NCBI GenBank assembly: GCA_947463755.1
Contig: CANHUK010000115.1
Location: 1 to 6,022, forward strand
Length of the DNA stretch: 6,022 bases
Origin: Chitinophagaceae bacterium
Lineage (GTDB): Bacteria; Bacteroidota; Bacteroidia; Chitinophagales; Chitinophagaceae
Direction of reading: 5' to 3'
Under the pieces are notes generated by a model. That model was not told the origin of the DNA and did no database searches. It was given only the letters and a program-made list of their open reading frames with translations. The translations under genes and the position numbers were made by a program. Below, piece after piece: positions 1 through 5,736 of the stretch; the first letter of the stretch is position 1, and every line of letters begins with the position of its first letter.

Positions 1-96
1 AAACCCGGACAGGCAAAGCTCCATGTGCTGATGGTATGGCAGCAAAAGGGCGGAACATGGAAACTCCTGGCCCGACAAGCCACGAAACTGCTCTGA
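1..96 (+). CDS. DUF4440 / SnoaL-like (NTF2-fold) protein, C-terminal fragment
   Basis: Only the last 31 codons are present, ending in TGA at 94-96; the start lies left of the window. The residues read ...LHVLMVWQQKGGTWKLLARQATKLL. This matches the final two beta strands of DUF4440/SnoaL-like proteins, whose C-terminus typically has the form 'vW.k.dG.WklvarqaTrl'. Family members are small (about 130-160 aa) cone-shaped alpha+beta proteins. Many are unassigned; some act as isomerases or cyclases, or fuse to other domains. Nothing here shows the substrate or whether a signal peptide exists upstream. No convincing intrinsic terminator follows. The family call is moderately firm because the fragment is short but characteristic; the function is unknown. 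Confidence 0.6.
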   Translation, partial: KPGQAKLHVLMVWQQKGGTWKLLARQATKLL

Positions 97-262
97 CGGT
101 CCAAACGCACGCATTCATCATCAGCTCGTCTTCCTGTATACGAGCCCTGAACCACAACTTTTAGTGCCCCCGGCATGCTGCCTTAGCTTGGGCGCATGGG
201 AATGTTGCATATCCGGGAAGGTGAAAATGCGGTATTTTCATCAACGCCATAAAACGATTGCC

Positions 263-592
263 ATGTCCATCCAAAACACCATCGACCCGGCGCTGGTGCG
301 CCAATGGGTTGCGGCCAAGCACGGCCCGCAAGACATCAGAAATCTCCTTTTTGCCCTCGGCCACGATGAGCCCAGCATCGAACGTCATCTATCCGAATGG
401 AAACGAATGAAATACGCTGCCAGGCAGTGGCAGGGGTTCCTGTATATGGGAGCAGGCGCCCTGCTCGGCTTTCTGAGCTGCGTTATGAGTCTGATGAATC
501 CGATCCCGGAGATCAATGGATTCTTTCTGTACGGATGCACGTCAGTTGCGATCCTGATCGCATTCGTAGGACTCTGGTTTGTGTTTGAATGA
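263..592 (+). CDS. small conserved hypothetical membrane protein (two TM helices)
   Basis: This predicts a 109-residue protein starting MSIQNTIDPALV. The N-terminal half (residues about 1-50) is soluble, helical and charged (VRQWVAAKHGPQDIRNLLFALGHDEPSIERHL), resembling a small helical adaptor-type module. It is followed by a basic segment (KRMKYAARQW) and two hydrophobic helices (about residues 55-75 and 83-107) joined by a short loop containing NPIPEINGF, ending in FVGLWFVFE. I recall similar short two-helix proteins in Bacteroidota genomes, but none has an assigned function. The frame stays open upstream. An ATG at 227 has a purine-rich stretch (GGGAAGGTGAAA) just before it and would add 12 residues, and a GTG at 164 is also possible. 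I chose 263 because the family-like sequence begins there and the upstream residues (CCLSLGAWECC...) look untranslated. It stands alone, convergent with the minus-strand block. Confidence 0.7.
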   Translation: MSIQNTIDPALVRQWVAAKHGPQDIRNLLFALGHDEPSIERHLSEWKRMKYAARQWQGFLYMGAGALLGFLSCVMSLMNPIPEINGFFLYGCTSVAILIAFVGLWFVFE

Positions 593-619
593 TCGATCCG
601 CAGAATCTGACAGACACTG

Positions 620-686
620 AAAAGGCCGGATCCGGATGACGAGGTTGTTGAATCAGATCAACAAAGATCGCCACCCGGATCCGGCC
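620..686 (-). terminator. strong intrinsic terminator of the minus-strand operon
   Basis: A perfect 12-bp inverted repeat (GGCCGGATCCGG at 624-635, CCGGATCCGGCC at 675-686) encloses a further stem and an inner perfect 7-bp repeat (TTGTTGA 645-651, TCAACAA 658-664) with a 6-nt loop. Read on the minus strand, the two A-C mismatches of the middle stem (636/674 and 639/671) become G-U pairs. The outer stem then runs about 19 bp. It is followed directly by UUUU (plus-strand AAAA at 620-623). On the + strand the same positions are unpaired and no T run follows. This assigns the terminator to the minus-strand gene ending at 710. The + gene ending at 592 may benefit little from it. Confidence 0.75.
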
Positions 687-693
687 GCTACTC

Positions 694-710
694 ATCCCGG
701 TCACCGGGAT
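694..710. repeat. 17-bp palindrome at the end of the PorT-like gene
   Basis: ATCCCGG-TCA-CCGGGAT forms a 7-bp perfect stem with a 3-nt loop. Its right arm includes the last base of the stop codon of the minus-strand gene (710-712). It sits 7 bp from the outer arm of the larger terminator hairpin, so the two together form a double-hairpin 3' end on the minus-strand transcript. It could aid 3'-end stability; it has no T run of its own. Confidence 0.5.
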
Positions 711-1327
711 CATTTACCCTTCGCCGCAAAAAAATAGCCCACCTGAAGTCCGAACACATGGTTGTTCCAGGTCATGTTCGGCGTGTTCTGGATGTTGGAA
801 AGGCCCCGCAGATAGTTCAGTCCAATGATCAGACCTGATTTCAACCTCATACCCGCGCGCAGGTCCAAACCGAAATCAGTACGATTGAGCTGTCCGGGCT
901 CACTCCCCAGTTCAAGCTTTTCGACACCCGCATCCGCCTTTTCAGATGCCGCCAGGTTGAAACCCAGATTCGGCCCTCCGGCGACGAAGAACCCGCTCTT
1001 GGATTGGTAGTGAAGTGAAATGGGCAGATCCAGGGAGTTGAACCGGATCTTGTCGGTATGGTCTCCATGTGAAATCCCCGTACCCTTCAACTGAAACAAG
1101 ATCCGGTTCTGGAAAGACCATCCTCCCCCCTTTCCCAAGGGTACATCCGTCACTATGCCCAGTTGATAGCCGGGCATGGCGCGCTTCTCGTCGTTGATGT
1201 CGGCATCATTGGTGGAGATATGCGCCAGGTGAACTCCACCGGTCACACCAAACCTCGTCTGTGCCTGCAGGCTGGTCAGGGCAAGCAATAGCATGCCCAG
1301 GGATAAGATCCCGTACTTCATGGTCAT
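710..1327 (-). CDS. PorT-family outer-membrane beta-barrel protein
   Basis: This predicts a 205-aa exported protein. A signal peptide (MKYGILSLGMLLLALTSLQAQ) ends at a typical Bacteroidota A-Q cleavage site. After it come alternating amphipathic strands with small turns (TRFGVTGGVHLAHIS, GYQLGIVTDVPL, FNSLDLPISLHYQ, GFFVAGGPNLGFNL, DFGLDLRAGMRL, LIIGLNYLRGLSNI, NHVFGLQVGYFF). This pattern is that of the PorT-like/OMP_b-brl_2 outer-membrane barrel family, which is usually about 200 aa. The motif LDLPISLHY followed by a GP-LGF strand is characteristic of the family. The first ATG gives MTMKYG; the second ATG, with MKYG at 1321, is equally possible and gives a cleaner signal peptide. It lies 24 bp downstream of the lipoprotein gene with no terminator between them, so it is probably the last gene of that operon. 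Most PorT-like proteins have no assigned function, and a role in type IX secretion is not implied here. Confidence 0.85.
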   Translation of the reverse strand: MTMKYGILSLGMLLLALTSLQAQTRFGVTGGVHLAHISTNDADINDEKRAMPGYQLGIVTDVPLGKGGGWSFQNRILFQLKGTGISHGDHTDKIRFNSLDLPISLHYQSKSGFFVAGGPNLGFNLAASEKADAGVEKLELGSEPGQLNRTDFGLDLRAGMRLKSGLIIGLNYLRGLSNIQNTPNMTWNNHVFGLQVGYFFAAKGK

Positions 1328-1351
1328 CGATATTTAATGGTGAATGTAGAC

Positions 1352-1897
1352 TCAATTGGTGATGCGCACCGGTACCATGATCTGAACATCACTGTGACCC
1401 AGCGTAGGTGCATCATTGGGGCCCTTGATACCCGACTTATGCATCAATTTGAGGGTCAAGCTGCCCGTACCCGCCGTTCCCACCACCCAGCTGGCATTCA
1501 GTCCAAGTGGGTATCCGTTGGCATCCTTGTCTGTTTTGGAGATGGTCAGTGTCACCCCTGTGGGCAGATAAAACACTTCATGCGCCTTACCCTGCGCCGC
1601 TATACCAGCGGTCAGGTCGCGCTCCGTTCCACCCGACAGATTCTTGAACCCGATCGCCGAGGTATAGGTCTGCCCCGCCTTCAGACGGATCGTATCAATG
1701 CGTGTGGGTGGGTTGCCACCATCCCCGTCCGGATCTTCGATCGTAAAGGTTGCGGTAGTACCTGCACCGCTGAAGGACAGCGTGATCTTGTTGATCGCCT
1801 CATGTTCATTCTCATCATTCGGATCGGACGCTTTCTTACAAGAAACAAATCCTGCGACAAGTGACAGGACACACAGTACGATGATGTGACGCTTCAT
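1352..1897 (-). CDS. lipoprotein, 'type 1 periplasmic binding fold' type, partner of TonB receptor
   Basis: This predicts a 181-aa lipoprotein. Its signal peptide, MKRHIIVLCVLSLVAGFVSC, has a lipid-modifiable Cys at residue 20 followed by KKASDPNDENEHE, an acidic tether. The mature part is beta-rich: an opening strand (INKITLSFSG), TATFTIEDPDGDGG with an Asp/Gly-rich loop at 55-61, LKAGQTYTSAIGFKNLSGG, KAHEVFYLPTG around His106, SKTDKDANGYPLGL at about 120-133, and a final SLTLKLMHKSG segment. I recognise this layout from small Bacteroidota lipoproteins often named 'type 1 periplasmic binding fold superfamily protein' that are encoded next to a TonB-dependent receptor. That name is an automatic label, and the protein is far too short for a true type 1 binding protein. 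It probably cooperates with the receptor at the outer membrane. The Asp-rich loops and conserved-looking His suggest ion binding, but this is unproven. An operator-like repeat lies immediately upstream. Confidence 0.8.
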   Translation of the reverse strand: MKRHIIVLCVLSLVAGFVSCKKASDPNDENEHEAINKITLSFSGAGTTATFTIEDPDGDGGNPPTRIDTIRLKAGQTYTSAIGFKNLSGGTERDLTAGIAAQGKAHEVFYLPTGVTLTISKTDKDANGYPLGLNASWVVGTAGTGSLTLKLMHKSGIKGPNDAPTLGHSDVQIMVPVRITN

Positions 1898-1901
1898 GCT
1901 C

Positions 1902-1909
1902 CAAATGTA
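1902..1909 (-). promoter_or_regulatory. candidate Bacteroidota -7 box upstream of the lipoprotein gene
   Basis: On the minus strand this reads TACATTTG, a full match to the Bacteroidota TAnnTTTG -7 consensus. It lies 4 nt before the ATG at 1897, so transcription from it would give a leaderless or nearly leaderless mRNA. No good -33 TTTG lies at the expected distance (GTTT is the nearest). It may be fortuitous. Confidence 0.35.
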
Positions 1910-1924
1910 GGGAGAAAATCAATA

Positions 1925-1943
1925 TTTGAAACATTGTTGCAAA
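1925..1943. promoter_or_regulatory. operator-like inverted repeat, copy 2 (TGAAAC-ATT-GTTGCA)
   Basis: TTTGAAAC-ATT-GTTGCAAA has 7 of 8 arm positions complementary around a 3-bp centre. It sits in the 65-bp gap between the receptor stop and the lipoprotein start, 28 bp before the ATG. With flanks it aligns to the copy at 4342-4356 at 20 of 24 bases. The 7-1-7 symmetry about position 1934 is the architecture of Fur-superfamily operators (Fur, Zur, PerR), but the bound regulator is not in the window. Confidence 0.55.
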
Positions 1944-1962
1944 AAATGAGTAAATTTCTTTT

Positions 1963-4254
1963 TCACAGCCCCACCCGCCATTGCAGTGTGATGTTCCGAC
2001 CCATCTCATCCGTGAAGTACCTGAACCGGTTCATGTAATCCCGGTAGCGTGTGTTCAATAAATTATGTACCCCAATATTCAAGGAACTCTCCATGCCGGA
2101 GAATTTAAAAGTGGTCCCGAAATTAAGATGTACCAGTGTATAGGCCGGTGGTGGTGCCAGATAATCATTGTTGGGATCAGGCACCAGCCGTTGGCGGAAC
2201 ACATGCTGTACCGAGGGACTCAGATAGGTATCCCGGAAACGCTCGCCGGGGATCTTCCAGGTGATCTGCGCCTCCACGCGATGCGGCGGCATCTGGCTTA
2301 GCCAGTCGTTGCGCCCCACATCGCGGGCAAACAGAAAGGACCCTTTCACCATCGCCGTCCAGCGTTCGGATAACACCCGCGACAGCCGGTAATCTGCACC
2401 GCTGAGGCGGGCATCAGTCTGCTTGAACCGAAAGGTTGGATAGGCACCCCGTAAGGTCAGCGTAGCCGGCGTCACGGGCACCAGATTGATGAAATCACGG
2501 ATCAGGTTTGAATACAGTGTGAGATCTGCATCCCAGAGCGAATCATCATCCCAGGCCAGTTGAACGGACAGGTTCAGGGCCCGCTCCTGCTTCAGCAATG
2601 AATCCCCGATCTCGAAGGTGGCAGTACCATGATGCAGGCCATTCACGTATAGTTCATTCACATGCGGCGCCCGCCAGGCCCAGGCCGCATTACCCGAAAG
2701 TTTCAGATCCGACCCCATTTTCCGGGTGATGCCGCCCGACCCCGAGATGTTTGAAAAAGTGAGCGCCTGGCTGCTGAGGGCACCGGAACGGTTACGATAG
2801 GACGTCAGATTCCGGTGATCGAAGCGGAATCCCGCCTCGGCGGTCCATGGCCCTTTCACAGAACGTCCGATCGTATATGCATAAGGGTTTAGGAGTACAT
2901 AGTTGGGTATGAAGAACCGGCTGCCCGACCAGGCGTTCTCCTGGCGCATCATGCCGATACCCGCCTGAACATGCCGGGGTCTGCCGGGATCCTGCTCCCA
3001 ACCGAGATCGGCCGTGGTGGTATTCAGGCTCAGATCGAGTTCCGGCCGATCGGTGATCATCGCCCGGTCGTACTCCTGCCGCAGGTTGAACTGTTGCGCG
3101 ACCTGCAGGTTCAGACGGCTCCCCTCGGGCAGGGTCCAGACAGACCTGGAACGGATCAGATAATGCCCCACCTGTTGATAGGGCCGGTCGATGTCGTACG
3201 TGAAGGCATCGATGTTCAGCAATGGACGGGGCGACAGGATGGTCTGCTGGAGATCCGTCAAATTGCCGATATGCGAGCCCGAAAAAATACCGATCCGTGT
3301 TTGAAAAGCGCTGAAGAAGATATCTGAACGGAATGTGGGTTTTCGATACCCCACAGCGGCAGAGAAGTTTAATTCCCCCGCACCGGTATTGTGCTGCCAG
3401 TAGTCGGGCGTCCGGACATTGCCGCTCCGGCGATGCGTGACATGCGCCCGCCAGCTCCAGGCTGGCGCATGCACCAGGTGCTGCTCCGCCATTGCATGCA
3501 CCACATACTGGCGGTTGTTGGTCGAAAACCCGGTATGCAGGTTTGCATGAAAGCGCTGATCGGATGGCAGGGCTTTGGGCTCCGCCAGGATGGCACCACC
3601 AATGGCGTCCGATCCGTATTTCAAGGCTCCGGCACCCTTGAGGACGATAAAACGATCGGAGATGAAGGGATCCATTTCCGGCGCATGCTCAGCGCCCCAC
3701 TGCTGACCTTCCTGCCGCACTCCGTTGTTGAGGATCAGTACCCGCTGGCTGTGCAGTCCGTGGATGACCGGCTTGAATACTGAATTCCCGGTCTGCAGCA
3801 CGGTCACCCCACTGATCCGACTCAGCATCTCCCCCAGTCTTTGTACCCTGGCTTCAGCTATTTCACGACGGTCCAGCTCCTCGCGCACCGTCACCGGATG
3901 CTGTTCGCGCGTCGTGCGCACCAGCACTTCCTGCAACTGATTCACCCGGTGCGGCAGCACCACATTACGGACAAGGTTATCCGTGATCCGCACCCGCAAG
4001 ACCACCGAATCACAATTCACATGAGAGATCACCACATTGTATATACCCCGACAGAGTCCGTAAAAATGGTAGTGCCCCTCCTCGTCCGAGAGGCTGACTG
4101 CACCGGTTTCCCGAATGCGGATGACCGCCCTGTCGAGCGGCGAACGCGTGTCTGCATCCGAAATACTGCCCGTAAGCGTGTAGGCGCAGTCCTGCGCACG
4201 GATGCCGGAACAAAAAAGGGCCAGGCAAAGTATGACCTGAATTGATTGTCGCAT
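1963..4254 (-). CDS. TonB-dependent outer-membrane receptor (possibly ZnuD-like metal receptor)
   Basis: This predicts a 763-aa receptor that takes up a ligand across the outer membrane with energy from TonB-ExbBD. A signal peptide, MRQSIQVILCLALFCSGIRAQ, is followed by a CarboxypepD_reg-like domain at about 23-104 (TGSISDADTRSPLDRAVI...SLSDEEGHYHF), a probable TonB box near 106-112 (QLQEVLV), a plug at about 115-230 and a 22-strand-type barrel from about 231 to 763. Plug landmarks are GEMLSRISGV, KPVIHGLHSQRVLILNNG, QQWGAEHAPEMDP and LKGAGALKYGSDAIGG. The barrel contains NELYVNGLHHGTATFEIGD and a late VHNLLNTRYRDYMNRFR. The plug and the NGLHHG-FEIGD segment resemble receptors of the ZnuD-like group. 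The frame is open upstream to 4707 and an ATG at 4320 exists, but only 4254 starts a signal peptide, and everything beyond 4396 overlaps the divergent gene. An operator-like repeat lies about 90 bp upstream. The ligand is not proven; zinc or another metal is the best guess. Confidence 0.9.
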   Translation of the reverse strand: MRQSIQVILCLALFCSGIRAQDCAYTLTGSISDADTRSPLDRAVIRIRETGAVSLSDEEGHYHFYGLCRGIYNVVISHVNCDSVVLRVRITDNLVRNVVLPHRVNQLQEVLVRTTREQHPVTVREELDRREIAEARVQRLGEMLSRISGVTVLQTGNSVFKPVIHGLHSQRVLILNNGVRQEGQQWGAEHAPEMDPFISDRFIVLKGAGALKYGSDAIGGAILAEPKALPSDQRFHANLHTGFSTNNRQYVVHAMAEQHLVHAPAWSWRAHVTHRRSGNVRTPDYWQHNTGAGELNFSAAVGYRKPTFRSDIFFSAFQTRIGIFSGSHIGNLTDLQQTILSPRPLLNIDAFTYDIDRPYQQVGHYLIRSRSVWTLPEGSRLNLQVAQQFNLRQEYDRAMITDRPELDLSLNTTTADLGWEQDPGRPRHVQAGIGMMRQENAWSGSRFFIPNYVLLNPYAYTIGRSVKGPWTAEAGFRFDHRNLTSYRNRSGALSSQALTFSNISGSGGITRKMGSDLKLSGNAAWAWRAPHVNELYVNGLHHGTATFEIGDSLLKQERALNLSVQLAWDDDSLWDADLTLYSNLIRDFINLVPVTPATLTLRGAYPTFRFKQTDARLSGADYRLSRVLSERWTAMVKGSFLFARDVGRNDWLSQMPPHRVEAQITWKIPGERFRDTYLSPSVQHVFRQRLVPDPNNDYLAPPPAYTLVHLNFGTTFKFSGMESSLNIGVHNLLNTRYRDYMNRFRYFTDEMGRNITLQWRVGL

Positions 4255-4304
4255 GGTCGACCGCCTTTGGAATGCAACACCCGTCGCATGCACACTGGCT
4301 TGGG

Positions 4305-4312
4305 TAAATGTA
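4305..4312 (-). promoter_or_regulatory. candidate -7 box for the TonB receptor
   Basis: On the minus strand this reads TACATTTA, matching TAnnTTTG at all but the last base. A TTG lies 16 bp upstream on that strand, in TATTGTT. The box would give a leader of roughly 45 nt before the ATG at 4254. It lies 30 bp downstream (in the minus direction) of the operator-like repeat at 4342-4356, so the repeat would be at or just beyond the -33 region. Confidence 0.4.
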
Positions 4313-4341
4313 CTGCGCATGAACAGAACAATAAAATGATT

Positions 4342-4356
4342 TGCAACGTTGTTGCA
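4342..4356. promoter_or_regulatory. operator-like inverted repeat, copy 1 (TGCAAC-GTT-GTTGCA)
   Basis: This is a perfect 6-bp inverted repeat with a 3-bp centre, in the 141-bp divergent intergenic region between the TonB receptor (minus) and the LVIVD lipoprotein (plus). Seven of eight arm positions pair if one base further out is skipped (4340/4358). It fits a 7-1-7 Fur-superfamily layout about position 4349. A TTG inside it (4349-4351) could be the -33 element of the + promoter, in which case binding here would block that promoter. A near copy at 1925-1943 supports a real binding site. Confidence 0.65.
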
Positions 4357-4369
4357 CAAAACTTTGTCA

Positions 4370-4377
4370 TTACTTTG
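4370..4377 (+). promoter_or_regulatory. candidate -7 box for the LVIVD operon
   Basis: TTACTTTG matches the Bacteroidota TAnnTTTG box at all positions but the second. It is 18 bp upstream of the ATG at 4396 and 18 bp downstream of the TTG at 4349-4351 inside the inverted repeat, close to the usual -33/-7 spacing. Confidence 0.45.
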
Positions 4378-4395
4378 AATCTTCAATACACACAC

Positions 4396-4935
4396 ATGAG
4401 ATCGACCGGTTGGTTCATAGGCATTGTTTTCCTCCTTTCCGGCTGCGTGAAAGGAGGCGCCAGGATTGGCGATCGGATCGCCTGGAAGCCCATTTACGGG
4501 GCCCCTGCCGCTTTCCGTACGATCAACTCCGTGGCGCCGCAGCCCATCGTAAACGCCGGTAAGTTCGTTTACGTAAACGGCAGGGTGTTCCTCGTGGAGC
4601 AAGGCCGCGGCATCCATGTCGTCAGCTATACCGACCCGGCCAATCCGGTCAAGCAGCGATTCATCGACATCCCGGGCTGTTATGAGGTCAGCTGGAAGAA
4701 TGGTCATTTGATCGCCAACAACGGACCGGATCTCGTGTCGTTGTCACTGCCGAACGCCACCACCGTCAACATCGCGAGCCGCGTCCCGAATGTTTTCCGG
4801 TCGATCATGGAAGCCAACAACGTGCCGCCGGATGCAGTATCGGGCGACTATTTCGAATGCCCCGACTTTACCAGGGGCATCCTCCTGCGCTGGGAGAAGG
4901 GGACCGCCAACGATCCGGAATGCCGGGTCAGATAA
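4396..4935 (+). CDS. LVIVD-repeat lipoprotein, short (N-terminal-type half)
   Basis: This predicts a 179-aa lipoprotein. Its short signal peptide, MRSTGWFIGIVFLLSGC, has a clean LSGC lipobox with Cys17. After a linker (about 20-48) comes an LVIVD-type beta-propeller repeat, seen as NAGKFVYVNGRVFLVEQGRG (53-72) then IHVVSYTDPANPVKQRFIDIPG, and a second blade with YEVSWKNGHLIANNG...LVSLSLPN (about 96-120). The C-terminus, DYFECPDFTRGILLRWEKG (151-169) and DPEC, carries two cysteines. LVIVD proteins are usually much longer. This one resembles only the N-terminal part of the LVIVD lipoproteins of about 430 aa that I recall from other Bacteroidota, while the next gene supplies the remainder. The ATG at 4396 is preferred over the upstream ATG at 4246 because it starts the signal peptide. 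It leads the divergent operon and probably sits on the outer membrane; its partner or ligand is unknown. Confidence 0.75.
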   Translation: MRSTGWFIGIVFLLSGCVKGGARIGDRIAWKPIYGAPAAFRTINSVAPQPIVNAGKFVYVNGRVFLVEQGRGIHVVSYTDPANPVKQRFIDIPGCYEVSWKNGHLIANNGPDLVSLSLPNATTVNIASRVPNVFRSIMEANNVPPDAVSGDYFECPDFTRGILLRWEKGTANDPECRVR

Positions 4936-4958
4936 GGCAAACATCACATAAAGAACGT

Positions 4959-5732
4959 ATGAGACAAATCATCTTAGGGTCATTCATCCTGCTGCTGATG
5001 ACGACTCCATCCTGCGAAAAGGGGGCTGAGAATTTTTCCTCCTCCACCGGGACCGTGAAGAACGGATCGATGTCGCGCATCATCGCCGTGGGTTCCTATC
5101 TGTATGCCGTGGACGACGATCGGCTAAAGACCATCGATGCCACCAACCCGGCATCGATGCGCATGACGGATGACCGGCCGCTGGGCGCATCCATCCAGAC
5201 GATCTACCATAATGCCGGACAACTGTACATCGGATCCGCCCAGCGGATGTACGTTTTCGATATCGCTTCGAATGCGGCCAAACCTGCACCGGTGAGCACG
5301 TTCGATTACCCACCGATCATATTGCCCCGCGATCCGATCATTGCCTTCGACTCCGTGATCTACTCCACCACCACCTCAGGGGGCGGATGGGGAAGTTTTC
5401 GCGTCATCGATAACCGCAACATCAGGAATCCCGTGCTGAGGATGTCCATTGATATGCCTCAACCCCGTGGCATGGATCGGGTCGACAGTACCCTTTACCT
5501 GTGCGACGGGCGGTTTGGTCTGAAGATCTTGAACATATCCAAGCCATGGTCGCCGTTCGTGATCCGCACGATCGATCAGGACAAGACCCTGAACGGACAG
5601 CAGTCCTCCACGGATGACTATTTCGACGTCATCGCCGTGCCTCCCCTGTTATTCTGCTACGTGCGGGACGGACTGCAACAGTACGATATCTCCATGCCCA
5701 GGCAACCCAGATACCTGAAGAAAATTCAATGA
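4959..5732 (+). CDS. LVIVD-repeat lipoprotein (C-terminal-type propeller)
   Basis: This predicts a 257-aa lipoprotein. The signal peptide MRQIILGSFILLLMTTPSC gives Cys19 as the likely lipidation site (TPSC is a loose lipobox, common in Bacteroidota). A Ser/Thr/Gly linker (25-37) precedes about five LVIVD-type units, a predicted beta-propeller: RLKTIDATNPASM (55-67), MYVFDIASNAAKP (97-109), FRVIDNRNIRNPV (147-159), LKILNISKPWSPF (188-200) and LQQYDISMPRQPRYL (239-253). Each is preceded by a 'G-LY' or equivalent strand. It lies 23 bp after the first LVIVD gene and 4 bp before the next gene, so the three are co-transcribed. The frame is open back to 4857, but the ATG at 4959 begins the signal peptide. 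LVIVD propellers are found in bacterial and archaeal surface proteins and are thought to mediate protein interactions; no enzyme motif is visible here. Confidence 0.85.
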   Translation: MRQIILGSFILLLMTTPSCEKGAENFSSSTGTVKNGSMSRIIAVGSYLYAVDDDRLKTIDATNPASMRMTDDRPLGASIQTIYHNAGQLYIGSAQRMYVFDIASNAAKPAPVSTFDYPPIILPRDPIIAFDSVIYSTTTSGGGWGSFRVIDNRNIRNPVLRMSIDMPQPRGMDRVDSTLYLCDGRFGLKILNISKPWSPFVIRTIDQDKTLNGQQSSTDDYFDVIAVPPLLFCYVRDGLQQYDISMPRQPRYLKKIQ

Positions 5733-5736
5733 TCGG

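Noticed and set aside
124..145. GCTCGT...ACGAGC hairpin downstream of the DUF4440 fragment as a terminator
   Set aside because: The stem is only 6 bp with a 10-nt loop, and no T run follows directly.
164..262. Longer start (GTG at 164 or ATG at 227) for the small membrane protein
   Set aside because: The added residues look unlike a conserved N-terminus. The ATG at 227 has a purine-rich site and remains possible, so it is only mentioned in the gene entry.
1337..1864. A 175-aa open frame on the + strand
   Set aside because: It is antisense to the well-supported lipoprotein gene, and its translation is rich in Arg, Cys and His without domain or signal features.
4272..4279. A further half-site (TGCAACA) in the divergent region
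   Set aside because: There is no matching second arm at the correct spacing.
4255..4707. N-terminal extension of the TonB receptor frame (about 151 residues upstream of the chosen start)
   Set aside because: It has no signal peptide, crosses the promoter and operator region and overlaps the divergent lipoprotein gene; the signal peptide starts at 4254.
4857..4958. Frameshift joining the two LVIVD genes
   Set aside because: The first product keeps its family-like tail up to the stop, and the second has its own lipoprotein signal peptide, so both ends look natural.
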